A stretch of DNA of 64,000 nt from Melampsora larici-populina 98AG31 (lineage: Eukaryota; Basidiomycota; Pucciniomycetes; Pucciniales; Melampsoraceae). The translations under genes and the position numbers were made by a program. This document shows positions 11,450-22,076 of the stretch, piece by piece; the stretch's first letter is position 1; every line of letters begins with the position of its first letter. Below the pieces are notes generated by a model. That model did no database searches. It was not told the DNA's origin and saw only the letters and a list, made by a program, of their open reading frames with translations. The stretch lies in contig NW_006768786.1 in NCBI RefSeq assembly GCF_000204055.1, positions 430,518-494,517 of the forward strand. Reading direction: 5' to 3'.

Positions 11450-12000
11450 AACATGCATGGTAATAAGTGCCTATCCCCAAAGGCTCATGTTTAAGTGCCC
11501 TTATCTGGAATGTGTCAAGGCGAGAGAGAAATGACAAGGTGAGCTCTTTTTTGTCACTTACATGAAATGGTTGATAACTTGTAAGGAAAGTTGACCCTAC
11601 ATTTTTTTTGGTCAAAACATGGTTTCCTTCACAAGATTGATATCCAAACACGTGTAAAGAGAGATAAGAAAGTCCAATTCAACACAAGAAATCATCAATT
11701 TCCTCCACTGTGGAGCTTCAAGGATCTTGCTTACTTATCCGATTGGGCCCGTGTGCTGTCATACATACCAGACTTGTCGAAGAGATTTGTATATGAAAAG
11801 CAGACTCTCGGCCATCAAAATTTCATCAATTGTGCGGGGTTGAAGATGTCCCGTCAAGTACTTATCCCGAAAGGGCAGCGTGCCGTTATCTGGCACGTGT
11901 CCAAGCAGAGATGAACGTGAGCTGAGATCTTGTTTGTGACTCGCAGCCTGCAGGAAACTGGCTGATAACGTGTAAGGCAAGTTAACCCTACAATTTTTTT
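11450..12000. repeat. Diverged direct repeat, ~150 bp units
   Basis: About 11450-11605 and 11850-12000 share the order AAGTGCCTATCCCnAAAGG, TTATCTGG, a GTGAGCT block and GATAACnTGTAAGGnAAGTT followed by a T-run. Identity is partial. The function is unknown. Confidence 0.5.
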
Positions 12001-12383
12001 TTGCAAAAGATGGTTTTTTGCGCGGTCTTGTTCAAGGACAAATCAGCAAGCTTGAATATCCGTATAAATGAGACATGCACCGTAGCTTTTTTTGGAAGTC
12101 GCAGTCTGAAGGGATTCAGCGTAGGTACGCGCAACTTATCATCTCAAAACGTTGATGGATTGTTGAATGCACCGGTTGATCAAGTCTGAAGCATAGCTTC
12201 GACTCCTAATGCTTCTTCCCAGTATGAGGTTGAATGGTGAGCCACTTTGATCGCGAATATAAAAAGAAGACGTCCATTGGCTCATTATTGTCAGTCCTCA
12301 TCTGATCCTCATCTGTGATCATTCCTTGTATATATTCTTTGGCAGCTACAAAAGATCTCATCATTACCTAGGCTAGGACAATC

Positions 12384-13198
12384 ATGACCAGAATTTTGGG
12401 GCTATCAACTACAATCTTTGCTATTGTTTTCTTGGCATGTCCTTTTTTGACTTGGGCGCTCGACTGGGTCGACTACAACTTCGTGAAAGGTGAAGATTTA
12501 GGAATCGTTGCGCGTGAGCCGCTATTGCAATGAATGAACGATCGTGCTCCATACTCATAGCTCGACTACCTTTTCTTTTAGCATGGAGGCAAGACGAGAT
12601 CGAAGCCTCGTTGATACAGTTTTTTACAAGCTTCGAACACGGCAAAAGAGAGGATGTACTCAGCCAGTTACATCCGAATGCCAAGATGTTCGTTCTGGAA
12701 AGCGATCTCGTGGGACAGGGTAACTCAAGTTCCAGTTGCAGTGTAAAATTATGGCGTAGAGTTTTCTGACGTCAACTTCGTAATCTTTGGCCATAATCTT
12801 CAGCTCAAATTGGCAAATTTATGAACAAACACCTAGATAAGGGATATACCTACCAAACCGTAATCAATAAATGTATGCTCCAGAGTTTCATTTGTGCCTT
12901 GGATCATCTACAATGCAGAAGCTACTTGCAGCGATTCTGACTTTTGTACCCACCTTCCTCATGCAAATACCTAAAATACAAAATACAACAAATTTTAGTG
13001 ACGTGGCATCACTCCTGGGCAACCGAAGCTGAGGTTGAAATTGAAGGTCACATGAATTGCTACTGGGAGGAGGAGCAAGTGCGCAACATTCCCCTCCACC
13101 TGATAGTAACTCTTGCGAGAAATGAAGGCGCAATAAAGATCCGCAAATTGTTGGAAACAGACAGTAGGCTTGTGTTTGAGGATTCAGAAAGCGATTAG
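12384..13198 (+). CDS. Secreted small protein, NTF2/SnoaL-like (effector candidate)
   Basis: The ATG at 12384 begins a hydrophobic signal peptide that ends ...FLTWA and is followed by LDWVDYNF. Exon 1 ends near 12489 at a GTGAAG donor. Exon 2 (about 12583-12718) encodes RQDEIEASLIQFFTSFEHG and then a stretch ending LVGQG. The last exon (ending at TAG 13196-13198) encodes WATEAEVEIEGHMNCYWEEE and a C-terminal strand-rich segment. A helix with a central FxxxFEHG, then an NAKM strand and two closing strands, suggests the cone-shaped NTF2/SnoaL fold; this is by eye. The exact join between exons 2 and 3 is unresolved. Signal peptide plus small size make it a candidate secreted protein of the fungus. 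Its neighbour is the convergent YTM1 gene. Confidence 0.6.
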
Positions 13199-13444
13199 CG
13201 TATGTCGCGCCATTTGTAGTTTGACTTCCACTTATGTGTTTCATTTCTTATGGTCAAATATTTTGTTATGCCTTGCGGAGCAACTCGATTGTCGCAAAAA
13301 ATACCTCAATTCCTGGTTTACTTAGTTCACAATCAAATCATTGCAATACATTACAAGGGCTATTGCTGTTCATCCCTCTAAAATCTCTCCCAAGTAATGA
13401 AATTCATGCAAATTTCAACCTCAGATTGATCCCAAAGCCCCATA

Positions 13445-15165
13445 TCAATTAACTGAACTGATAGATAATTCACAATCTTCTCCACCAAATCCTAATAAAT
13501 TTCCGTCTGAATTCCAACCAACACTTAAGATTTTCTTCTTCAATTTCTGTTCTCCACCCACATTAGGTTTTTGGATGGTATATAATGATTCTTTTATTGA
13601 TCTTGTATCCCAAATTTTACAAGTTCCATCAAATGAACCTGATAAGATTTGTAATGAATGTGTATTTGAAGGATTTGATGAAATTGATGAAACTGGTGCT
13701 TGATGTCCGTAAAGAGTGAGTGAGACATTTTGAGATTCTTTCAGGTGTCATAACGTTTTTTTATTAGTTCGGTGCGCAAACCAAGATTAAAATAGCGAAT
13801 AATTCGAAAAAAAGATCTCGTACCTTCTCTCACATCCCAGAAACATACTGTCCTGTCCATCCCTCCTGTGACTAACAAACCCTCACGTCCTTTACATTCA
13901 TCGATATCCAACAAACATTTTTCAGGTCCTGCAACTTTACACCAGTCCTCAACACCCGTTTCGAGATCAAGTCGTTTAACAGAGTGATCGTGCGAGGCAC
14001 TAAAAGCCTTATTATGATCGAAATGTGAGAAGAGCGCTCTTGCAACCTTAGCTTGATGAACGTTGATAACCTGGATGGGCTGCTTTGCGATCATCCGGGT
14101 ATTAGTACCATCACGTTTCTTACGCTTCTTGCTAATCCGTGTTTCTTCACCAGCAGCAGCCCGTTCTAGTTCTTCTTGATCAAAGTCGACCACTTTATCA
14201 TGCTCTTGACTTCCTAAGTCCCATAAGCCGATGATTCCATCCCAATCACCTGTGATTAAGCGACCAGCTTGAGTAGCATGAGAGCTAGCCTTGATTGTCG
14301 AGACAGGGGATTTGTGCAGGGCAAGGACATGAGTCGTAGTGGCTGTCTGTGAACCTTCTAGATCGAGTATCTGATCATCATGCGCTGGGTTCGAATCTAG
14401 CCTCCAAACTCGGATGACTCGGTCCATCCCACCACTCGCTAGATAATCCGACTTTTGGTTCTGGCCCGCCTGGTGGTAATTAGGGATCCAAGTGGTAGAT
14501 AAAATTGGCTGATCGTGACCAGGGATGGTGAGGAAGGGTTTGGAAGAATCATTCGAAGAGAACAGTCGTAGGTTGGCATCATAACATGCGGTCAAGAATG
14601 TACTAACAAATCATAGTTCATCAGTATTTCCTCTCAATCGAATTGATATAATGTAAGAACATGATAAAAGTCACTCACCCTGTCCGAGAGACATCAAGGT
14701 GAGAAATCCAATCATCATGTTGAAAACTATTGACATATTTTGGCGGTAAGACACTCTCTAGGTATTCGATTTCCAAGATACTTTCAGTTGAGAGTCCACG
14801 AGAATCAATAAAGGTCTTAACAGATGTCCGTAGCAATTGGTCCTCGATTACAAAATCGAATGGAATAGGCTGAGCTATGCAAAACAGACATAATTAGAAA
14901 CAAATCTCAGTACTTCATGGTGGTAGCTTTGAAGAGAAACTGATTGATACAGACAGTGCTCTAAAACTTTATTGATAAGTTCACTAAGTTGAAATCGTTT
15001 CCAATCTGATGGTACCATGTATTTTGCATTCGGAATTGCATATTGTTTTGATTTAGTGACTAATCGGACTGGGATCATCGTTGGAGCTGATGAGGTATCA
15101 TTGGTTTGGACAACATCGTTTGAAGCTGAAGTTGAAGCTTGGTTCGTCTCAGTAGTGGTAGCCAT
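13445..15165 (-). CDS. YTM1: Ribosome biogenesis protein YTM1 (WDR12 family)
   Basis: Four exons (15165-14955, 14874-14679, 14602-13824, 13737-13445) splice in frame to 492 aa, close to the usual size for the family. Residues from about 28 form the NLE domain (MIPVRLVTKSKQYAIPNAKY ... LINKVLEH), followed by PIPFDFVIEDQLLRTS and SILEIEYLE, typical of Ytm1. WD40 repeats follow with GHDQPILSTTW, MDRVIRVW, GDWDGIIGLWD, TGGMDRTVCFWD and SFDGTCKIWD. A basic insert (KKRKKRDG) between repeats may be a nuclear signal. Ytm1 joins Erb1 and Nop7 in the complex that matures the large ribosomal subunit in the nucleolus; the NLE domain is the docking site for the Rea1 AAA ATPase. The gene looks complete and functional. 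Confidence 0.95.
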
Positions 15166-16430
15166 GTTTGTGAAAAGAACCGGAATGCAATTCTTGAAGT
15201 TGGTTGAGGCAAATCGTAAATTTCCAACACTCGCTCCAATCATCTGGTCAACATGTGGGTCAAGCTGTGACAGGTATGGAAAGCACCGAGCCCGACAGCA
15301 CTGTATAGCCCGCGGGTCTGACCCATCCTCACACACTCTCAGACCCGGTGCTCAAAAAGCTCTTCCAGAGTCTAGACTGCCAGTCCTCCCAGCTCCTCCC
15401 TCTTCTTGCCCACCACCAAGACCAGTTATGTTTTGTGAAGTGTCTTTCTACGCACTCAATTCTTTGTCCCACAACCAGTTCTTCCACAGCATGGCCCGTA
15501 TTGCCTCCTCAACCTTTACTGTCTTACCCTAAAAGTCAGTGAAGTATGCAAATGGGGCTTTGGCCTTTGGCACAACGCAAGGGAATTTGTTAAGTTTGTG
15601 AAGTATGTCCACTTTTCCATTGTTGTGGAATTAGTCCGACTCCTACGGGCTTGGTAAATATGGACATCACTACAAAGGTGCTCACACTGCTTTTGAATGC
15701 TATACGTCTACTTAACGGACAAATACCTTTACGGATCCCATAAGCCTACCAAAGGGACTTGCGTAGTGAGATTCAGATGTGATGTGGAGCCTTTTTGTTG
15801 ACAGAAATAGGGATTGGGGGTATTTGGGTAAAAAGAACTTACCTTGAAAACTTTTTAACAGAATAAATTTTGCTTTACCTGGAAGAAGATATCAATCACT
15901 TTCTACAGATGATTCCTTCTTCAACCAATCTTGAACCATCTCTTCTCTCGAGATATACATACGGCCTTGTTGAAAAGCCCATCATTGCTTGAAAACTGTC
16001 GTTGGTCTCAATCATTTCTTATTACAATTTATCATGGTTACATTTCACCAATACAAGCTTTCAACTCTATCAAAATACTTACCAGAGTTGCTTCAGGGAG
16101 CTCGGTTTCAAAGGCTTTAAGATTATGGTATCAATCAAATATAAATTTTATAGACTCAAATGATACATATCAGTCTATGATTTGTGGTTGGTGAACTGAG
16201 GTTCTGGGCTGTTCTGGGATTAATACTAACAGCCGAATTTACCATCAAGCGACCAGAGCTCTAGCGTAACACAAGGCCCTACTACTATTACCCTTTTATA
16301 GAAGTTAGACCAGAGCTTTTTTTTAATGTGCTTTTGATTTCACATATCGCATAACCAACTTTGTATGTCTAGACCATTTGAAGTCGAACTCCTTCACGTG
16401 AAAGAAAGAATCCAGTTTTGATTTCTAGAA
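15166..16430. other. Intergenic region
   Basis: The first part is the upstream region of YTM1. An open frame at 15931-16194 lacks an ATG and I do not call it a gene. No repeats of note. Confidence 0.5.
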
Positions 16431-16437
16431 CTCTCGA

Positions 16438-16465
16438 TGACGTCAGGTAAATGATGATGACGTCA
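16438..16465. promoter_or_regulatory. Two CRE palindromes (TGACGTCA) upstream of a small hydrophilic gene
   Basis: Perfect TGACGTCA sites lie at 16438-16445 and 16458-16465, 20 bp apart (about two helical turns). A CACGTG box lies at 16395-16400, and TAATAAAA near 16480 may serve as a TATA element. CRE sites are bound by ATF/CREB bZIP factors, which drive stress responses in fungi. They sit about 180 bp upstream of the ATG at 16644. Confidence 0.7.
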
Positions 16466-16643
16466 CGGTCAATTGACCATTAATAAAACTCACTTCAGCA
16501 CTTCATACTCAACTTCTCTTCAAACCTCAACTCATCACACTAGCAACCCAAAAACCTTTTCAGAGTCAATCAAACAAGTAAGTAAGTAACTATCCTACCG
16601 CTTCCAAAGCTCTTACTCCATCTCTTACCTTGAATGCAACTTG

Positions 16644-17004
16644 ATGGTAGAAACCTTCATCATGCAAACCACTTTTGAAGATCATAAACATTCTGCTTCT
16701 CAACACCACAAAGGTGAAGACCATAACATTACAAAAAAAGAATCAGAAAGATTATCAAAGAATGAAGAAAGACGTGAATTAGGTCAACCAACTGAAGGTG
16801 GATCTGCTGGTAGAGCTCAAGTGGCTAGTAAAGATCCTCAAGGTAAATCATTCAATCATTTTGGTATGATTTTTGATTGGGTTTTTGGTTTTCTGATATA
16901 TGTTTATATCCCCTCTTTTGTTTCTGCTTTTTGTGCCTCAAGACTTTGACACCAAACGTGGTGGACAGGGTGATCATCTACCTAACACGAACCCTATCAT
17001 TTAA
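16644..17004 (+). CDS. Small hydrophilic protein (stress-protein-like), 86 aa
   Basis: Two exons, 16644-16842 and 16943-17004, join in frame at Gln-Asp to give 86 aa (80 aa if the next ATG, 16662, is used). The protein is rich in His, Lys, Glu, Gln and Gly, has no hydrophobic segment and no Cys, and contains ELGQPTEGGSAGRAQVASKD and a Gly-rich tail (KRGGQGDHLPNTNPII). This composition recalls hydrophilins and conidiation-type stress proteins, although I cannot name a family. The paired CRE sites upstream fit a stress- or spore-induced gene. The short length makes the function uncertain, but the exon structure and the promoter support a real gene. Confidence 0.7.
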
Positions 17005-17225
17005 GGTGATGACCAGATTGCAGAAGCTTTTCATTCCATCAGACTATGTATAGTCTTTAAAGCCCCATTTGTTCATTTTGTAAAAATCCTGCACGCTATC
17101 TCATATTGTACAATCTGAATATATATCATTTTACATTATAGAGCAAATTGTCTGAGCAGTCAACTCATAGGTACGTGTGATCATATGAAAAAAAGGTACA
17201 AGTCACATAAGTAGGTAAAACTTTG

Positions 17226-18527
17226 TTATGAAGATGTTTGAACGCATATAAAACTAGTAGCACATCCTGCAAAGATATTTACAAGTTTTTGATCCTTTGA
17301 AGCTCTCCAAATCACATTATGTGGCTTGATAAGTTCCAAATCATTGGTCAATGATGATAAACCTAGATTACCATGTTCATTCCATCCCCATCCATAAATA
17401 AGATCAGATCGAGCCGAAACCATCGCATGTTCAGAGCCGACTGCTAGTTTTATCGAGCTCGGTGATCCATTTAATTGGGTTTCTGAAAGTAAGATGTTTG
17501 GATCAAGAGACCCAAGTTGAGCTTGAGAGTTATTACCAAACCCTAAGAGTAAACATGAAGATGGCGGCTCGTTTCCTATTGCAGGTTGTTTTAAAAAGAA
17601 AGTGGTATTCCAACAACACTGGACGTCAAGTATGTGATCTTCTGATTCAAATTCTGGGATTTGGTTTTGTGAATATTTGTGATTACCAAGTGAGTAGATA
17701 TGACCCGGGCAAGCGATCACCGTGTGTTCTTTACCAACGCCGATCTTGATTGAATCCGTATCTCGAGGTAGTTCAAATGAAAGATTGATACGCGTAGGTG
17801 GTAGTGTCTTAAAAGGTTTCTCTCTCGTCTCCGAGCTGCCCAATTGACCGTGCCGAGCTGCACCCCAACCAATTATCTCTACAGAGGTTGTATTTGAATC
17901 GAACGAGCGTATCGAGACAACCGCAATGACGTGCTTAGGTCCGCCGACTAGATTTGAGATCCTGAACGCGGATCGAGGAGGGATATTGAATTCGACAATG
18001 CTGGGATCTTCTAACCTAGTGACAGAGCCATTTTGAGTTCCTCTTAAACCGAAATCATTCGAACCGAATGAGACGAGTACGCTTGAATCATTTTCAGAAC
18101 AACGATCTTTGATAGGATCAAGATTGACAAAACTAGTCTCCCAACTTGACCCAACAATTGTAGGCTGATAAGAAGAAAGAAGTTTTTCCCTAAGTTCAGG
18201 ATCGATTGATTGAATTGATAAGATCAAGTTTTGATAGTCAATCTCTGTCAACCGCGTTTCAGTTGTCCTATCAGAATTAATTGGAAGTTGAAAATTAGTT
18301 CTATCCCCTGATCCAAGTATTTTTGGAAACCCATCAAGTTGATTTCTGATTAAGAAAATTGAATGACGAGCTCCTGCTGCAAAACTAAGGATTTCAGTTG
18401 AAGTTGACCATCGTTCGATTGAAGTAAATTCTTGTAAGTCTTCTGTATGTCCTGTGCCAAGTTGTCCATGTGAATTTGAGCCTGATGAGAATAATTCAAT
18501 GTAATCTGATGTTACCTCGTTGAGCAT
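17226..18527 (-). CDS. RCC1-repeat protein, 433 aa
   Basis: A single-exon frame of 433 aa starts at the ATG ending at 18527. RCC1-type repeats recur through the protein: SSGSNSHGQLGTGH near the N-terminus, VSFGSNDFGLRG, IIGWGAARHGQLGSSE, LLGFGNNSQAQLGS and IYGWGWNEHGNLGLSS. This pattern of about 50-60 residues with conserved G-x-N-x-x-G-Q-L-G predicts a seven-bladed propeller. The family includes Ran exchange factors, Ats1-type tubulin suppressors and many partners of unknown role. The protein lacks extra domains, so it is closer to Ats1/RCC1-like proteins than to multidomain ones. It is probably cytosolic or nuclear. The substrate is not predictable from sequence. Confidence 0.88.
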   Translation of the reverse strand: MLNEVTSDYIELFSSGSNSHGQLGTGHTEDLQEFTSIERWSTSTEILSFAAGARHSIFLIRNQLDGFPKILGSGDRTNFQLPINSDRTTETRLTEIDYQNLILSIQSIDPELREKLLSSYQPTIVGSSWETSFVNLDPIKDRCSENDSSVLVSFGSNDFGLRGTQNGSVTRLEDPSIVEFNIPPRSAFRISNLVGGPKHVIAVVSIRSFDSNTTSVEIIGWGAARHGQLGSSETREKPFKTLPPTRINLSFELPRDTDSIKIGVGKEHTVIACPGHIYSLGNHKYSQNQIPEFESEDHILDVQCCWNTTFFLKQPAIGNEPPSSCLLLGFGNNSQAQLGSLDPNILLSETQLNGSPSSIKLAVGSEHAMVSARSDLIYGWGWNEHGNLGLSSLTNDLELIKPHNVIWRASKDQKLVNIFAGCATSFICVQTSS

Positions 18528-18609
18528 TCATACGGTTTTTTCAATCGAAAAGATGAAAGCTTGAGGACGTTGTTGGGAATCGTTTTCGTTCTAATCCAAA
18601 AAGTCTTGA

Positions 18610-18846
18610 TCAGGAATTGCAATGTCCCATAGATCCCGAAGGGGCGGTACTTGGGCCCATATCGGAGCCGGACTCATGATTACTACTACGCTCCCGCGAT
18701 AGTAGATTGCGGCTGTTGATGATGCTTATAGCTGTGCTGAGCTTGCTCACTGCTGGACGTTCTTGCATTTTAAATATCGTCATCTCCACTCCAGAACAGA
18801 ACATAACAAAACTCAGCAAACCAACACAATACCAACCCACATTCAT
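18610..18846 (-). CDS. Possible small protein with N-terminal hydrophobic segment, 78 aa
   Basis: An ATG-started frame has a hydrophobic N-terminus (WYCVGLLSFVMFCSGVEM) that could be a signal anchor, then a Ser-rich hydrophilic tail. Its ATG is only 25 bp from the ATG of the divergent epsilon-COP gene, which leaves almost no room for two separate 5' leaders. It may therefore be chance or an overlapping transcript. No family recognised. Confidence 0.3.
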   Translation of the reverse strand: MNVGWYCVGLLSFVMFCSGVEMTIFKMQERPAVSKLSTAISIINSRNLLSRERSSNHESGSDMGPSTAPSGSMGHCNS

Positions 18847-18871
18847 CTCATCCGTTCAACCTTTTCAAAAA

Positions 18872-20216
18872 ATGGTTGGTTGAAATCACTGATCTGTATC
18901 AAAACATAATGACCTAACTTGATGATGAACACCAAACTGAGTTATCATCAATTTGTGGATCTTTTAGGACTCAGATCAAACCTTTCATGCAAAGACATTG
19001 TTCTATCAAGGTGAGATATCATTCATATGACATAGTGCAAGCAAAATAGCGTAGTACCGGTTTCTGACGCTTCAATGCTTGGTCTTGCAGGTTCATATGC
19101 AGCTTGTCATGCGGCGATCGGTCAAATCGAAGAACCATCATTCCAATTGATCTTATTCTCAGCTCGATCATTGATAGCATTAAAGAAACCAAAAGAAGCC
19201 ATTGAAATCTTAAAACCATATCATGCTGATCACCCAGCAGCCAAAGCTGTAACCTTACTAGCCAAATATCATTCTAAACCAAATCATAATCAAACAGAAA
19301 AAGAAAGTATTGGAGAAGAAGCCGAAGGATTAGCTGATGAAATCTTAGATGAAGATCATGATGGAATAGATTCAATCTTAAGAGTTACAATCGCAACCGT
19401 TTTACATTTAATTGACAATACAAATTTAGCTATCTTTTTATTAAAACAAGGTGTACAATTAAAATCATTAGAATCAGTTAGTTTATTGATTTATCTTTAT
19501 TTAACTTCTAAAGTTAAACGACCCGATTTAGCTAGAATGTTATACAAATCTGTTAAAGGTTGGGCAGACGATGCTATCTTATTACAAATGACTGAAGCTT
19601 GGATTGGTACGGTGACTGGTTCTGGTGCCAATACTAATGGAAAAGAATCGGGTGGTTATCAATCTGCTTTTTATGTGTTTGATGAAATTTCTAGTTCTAC
19701 TGGTTCGGATTCGGTTTCTGTTAATGTGGCTGGTTTGAATGGGAAAGCTGTCACACAACTCGCTATGGGTCACGTTGAAGAAGCACAAGCCAATCTAAGT
19801 GAAGCTTTGAAAGCAGTGAGTATCTTTTCGTCATTCCATTATCTTTTCATCTCATTTTCGGATTTTGGCTTGATGACCAAAATGATAGGACAAACTTGCT
19901 CACCCAACATTTTTTTGACGAAAACAGAACCCGAAAGATGAGACCACACTGGCCAACTCAATAGTAGCTAGTGGACATGCCGATAGTGCGGTATCAACCG
20001 CTGGAGAACATCTCGAGTAAGTCATACTCACTCTCTGAGATTCTTACATTCCTTATCATAATCTGAACCGAAATTCTCACACTATCATTCTATTGGCGTT
20101 TGTGTTTTAGGCAATTAAGGTCGATTAATCCTTCACATCCATTGGTTGTGGATCTTGATCGACAATTGGCTCTTTTTGATGAAGCTGCCAGTAAATTTGT
20201 TGCTTCTAAAGCTTAA
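18872..20216 (+). CDS. SEC28: Coatomer subunit epsilon (epsilon-COP)
   Basis: Five exons splice to 321 aa: 18872-18874, 18968-19010, 19091-19815, 19928-20016 and 20111-20216. The first exon contributes only the ATG; the second gives DSDQTFHAKTLFYQG, joining SYAACHAAIG, the conserved epsilon-COP N-terminus. TPR-like helices follow, including FSARSLIALKKPKEAIEILK, IFLLKQG, LYKSVKGWADDAILLQM, and a C-terminal GKAVTQLAMGHVEEAQANL and SEALKA. The end, DLDRQLALFDEAASKFVAS, matches the family tail. Epsilon-COP stabilises alpha-COP in the COPI coat that returns cargo from Golgi to ER. Length is close to that of fungal homologues. The AUG-only exon should be checked against RNA. Confidence 0.92.
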
Positions 20217-21198
20217 CTTGATTGATGGACTGAAATTTGGAGATTGGAAATGTATTAGTTTTGAATAAGAAGATTTGAGAGTAGGTATGGGGATTGAAAG
20301 GGTTTTGCTATATGATGAAGATATTGTGGAAGTCAAATTTACAATAAACACATGATTTCTCCTTGCAAAAGATTCACTACTTCAAGTTCTTCATTACATC
20401 TGAGTAAGACAGCATATCTTCCTGGCATGTATTTCATGGGGCATATTTCATTCAAATCAGATGATCATAACAAGATGATGATCCTGACTTCTCCACCCTT
20501 GCAGATATTTACACACAGTATGATCCCCAATCTCGGCTATATAAGCCTACGCAAAAAAAAGTGCCAGGAGGCTAGGTCTAACAATTTGCCTATTGTTAAA
20601 GGTAACATTTGAATCCAAAATACTGAAGTATCGAATACCAAAACACGAGTTTTCTTTTCTTTATCTAGCCTCGCTGGGTAAATATTACCAGGTTGCAACC
20701 TTGAGATAAAAAATAAAAAAATGAAAATGTGCGTATGATCAAACGTCCAAAATGTCTCGATCCTCCTTGAAGAAGACAATCAGAGAGAAATCTCATCGAA
20801 AATTGGGAAAAGCAGAGGTGATATGTGATGAAACAAATGAACATACATGACATGGCACTCAGAATGGCCGGAATAGGCCGGAATTCGACTTGCTCCCCCA
20901 CAAAAATCCACGAAAGGTCGGGATTTGCGCCACTAACCTCCACAGGCGCTTTCCAGGGTGCTTTCATACATAGCTTACACATGAGCTTACATGCCCTTTT
21001 GGAAACCCTGTGGCTGTCTTTCAGAGAGTGGCTGACCAAGAAGCCGTGGTTAAACTTAGATCCTGTTGAATTGTGTGGCCATAAAAAGGCTGCTTTGCTA
21101 AAACGATTTTCTGCTTTTCCGCTCTCAACTTCAGAAGACTCCGAACTTTGATCAGCCCAACGACCTGTGAAACTGATTGACATCTTGTACTGTGAACT
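20217..21198. other. Intergenic region
   Basis: 3' side of epsilon-COP and upstream region of the secreted-protein gene at 21199. Open frames on both strands overlap here but none has a convincing protein. Confidence 0.5.
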
Positions 21199-22076
21199 AT
21201 GTCTGGGAAACGATCCATCCTCGTCTTGCATCTTTTGCTCGTCTTCCTGCTAGCCGGAGATCTTGGGTACCATATTTTTGTAGATGCTACTACTATAGAT
21301 TGTAATTACGGTTGGACTGCTGCAGAACCCTCGCCTGAAGGGACAGTACCATACTGTTAGTCAGATATTTCGTCTCAGTCTCGGTTTTCACTCCTTTTTC
21401 TTTCAATCTTTAATTTCTAAGGACAATGTGAACTGACTCGACAGCTTAAACACCTTGCCGCGAAATCCACACTCCAAGCGTGTAGTACAACAGATGACAA
21501 AACTTACAGATGCAGCAAGTGTGGAAGGGATGATCATCGTTTACCCTGTGGGACAAAACTTTCTTATTTTCAATCAATGGGCAATGTAGACCGCTTACCT
21601 CTCTGTTTGATTTGATGGATCATCATACAGCCGCTAGGAACTGCGTTAGTGACGCAACCGGAAAAGTCATGAACAAGGGAGGATTATGGGCTTGCGACGT
21701 CGTACTCGACGTCTTTTCGGATTCTCGCAAAGACGGCAGACAACTCAGTTAGTCATTCTGCATGTTTCACCTTACAGATTTTGACTGCGTACATCTATTC
21801 GAGATATGTCGAGATGCCTTGAATGCTACGCGTTCAGTGTACTAATGTATCGAATCCTCCTTCATTCTCGAACCTTGAAAACAACAGTTTGCAATCAATC
21901 TGCAAGTACTGACACGTACTATTGCAAGTCTCGCAATTGGCCCCAACGTGAGTAAGAATTCTAGAGCTCCCTTTCGGTGAAGTATGATATTCACTCTTCA
22001 CAAACTTACCCTTGCCATGATTGAAACTTGACGATGATTGTGATCACATCTAGAATGTCGGAAAGAGTCATGTTGA
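21199..22076 (+). CDS. Secreted Cys-rich protein (rust effector candidate)
   Basis: The ATG at 21199 opens a strong signal peptide (SILVLHLLLVFLLAGDLGYH), followed by a mature N-terminus with DCNYGW. Downstream coding pieces encode CELTRQLKHLAAKS ... YRCSKCG, ARNCVSDATG ... WACDVVLDVF, CNQSAS ... YYCKS and finally QCRKESC with stop at 22074-22076. About a dozen cysteines are present, and the YRC and YYC triplets match the [YFW]xC motif common in candidate effectors of rusts and powdery mildews. The last two introns are clear (GT-AG, in phase). The first two junctions are not resolved: the obvious donor would create a stop, so either an alternative site is used or the gene is damaged. Confidence 0.62.

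Noticed and set aside
12913..13032. 39-aa frame with a second signal-peptide-like N-terminus
   Set aside because: Lies within the probable intron region of the secreted NTF2-like gene; kept only as a possible alternative start.
15017..15532. Plus-strand frame of 171 aa
   Set aside because: Covers the first exon and upstream region of YTM1 on the other strand; composition is not protein-like.
15931..16194. 87-aa frame between YTM1 and the hydrophilic gene
   Set aside because: No ATG, no splice context and no recognised domain.
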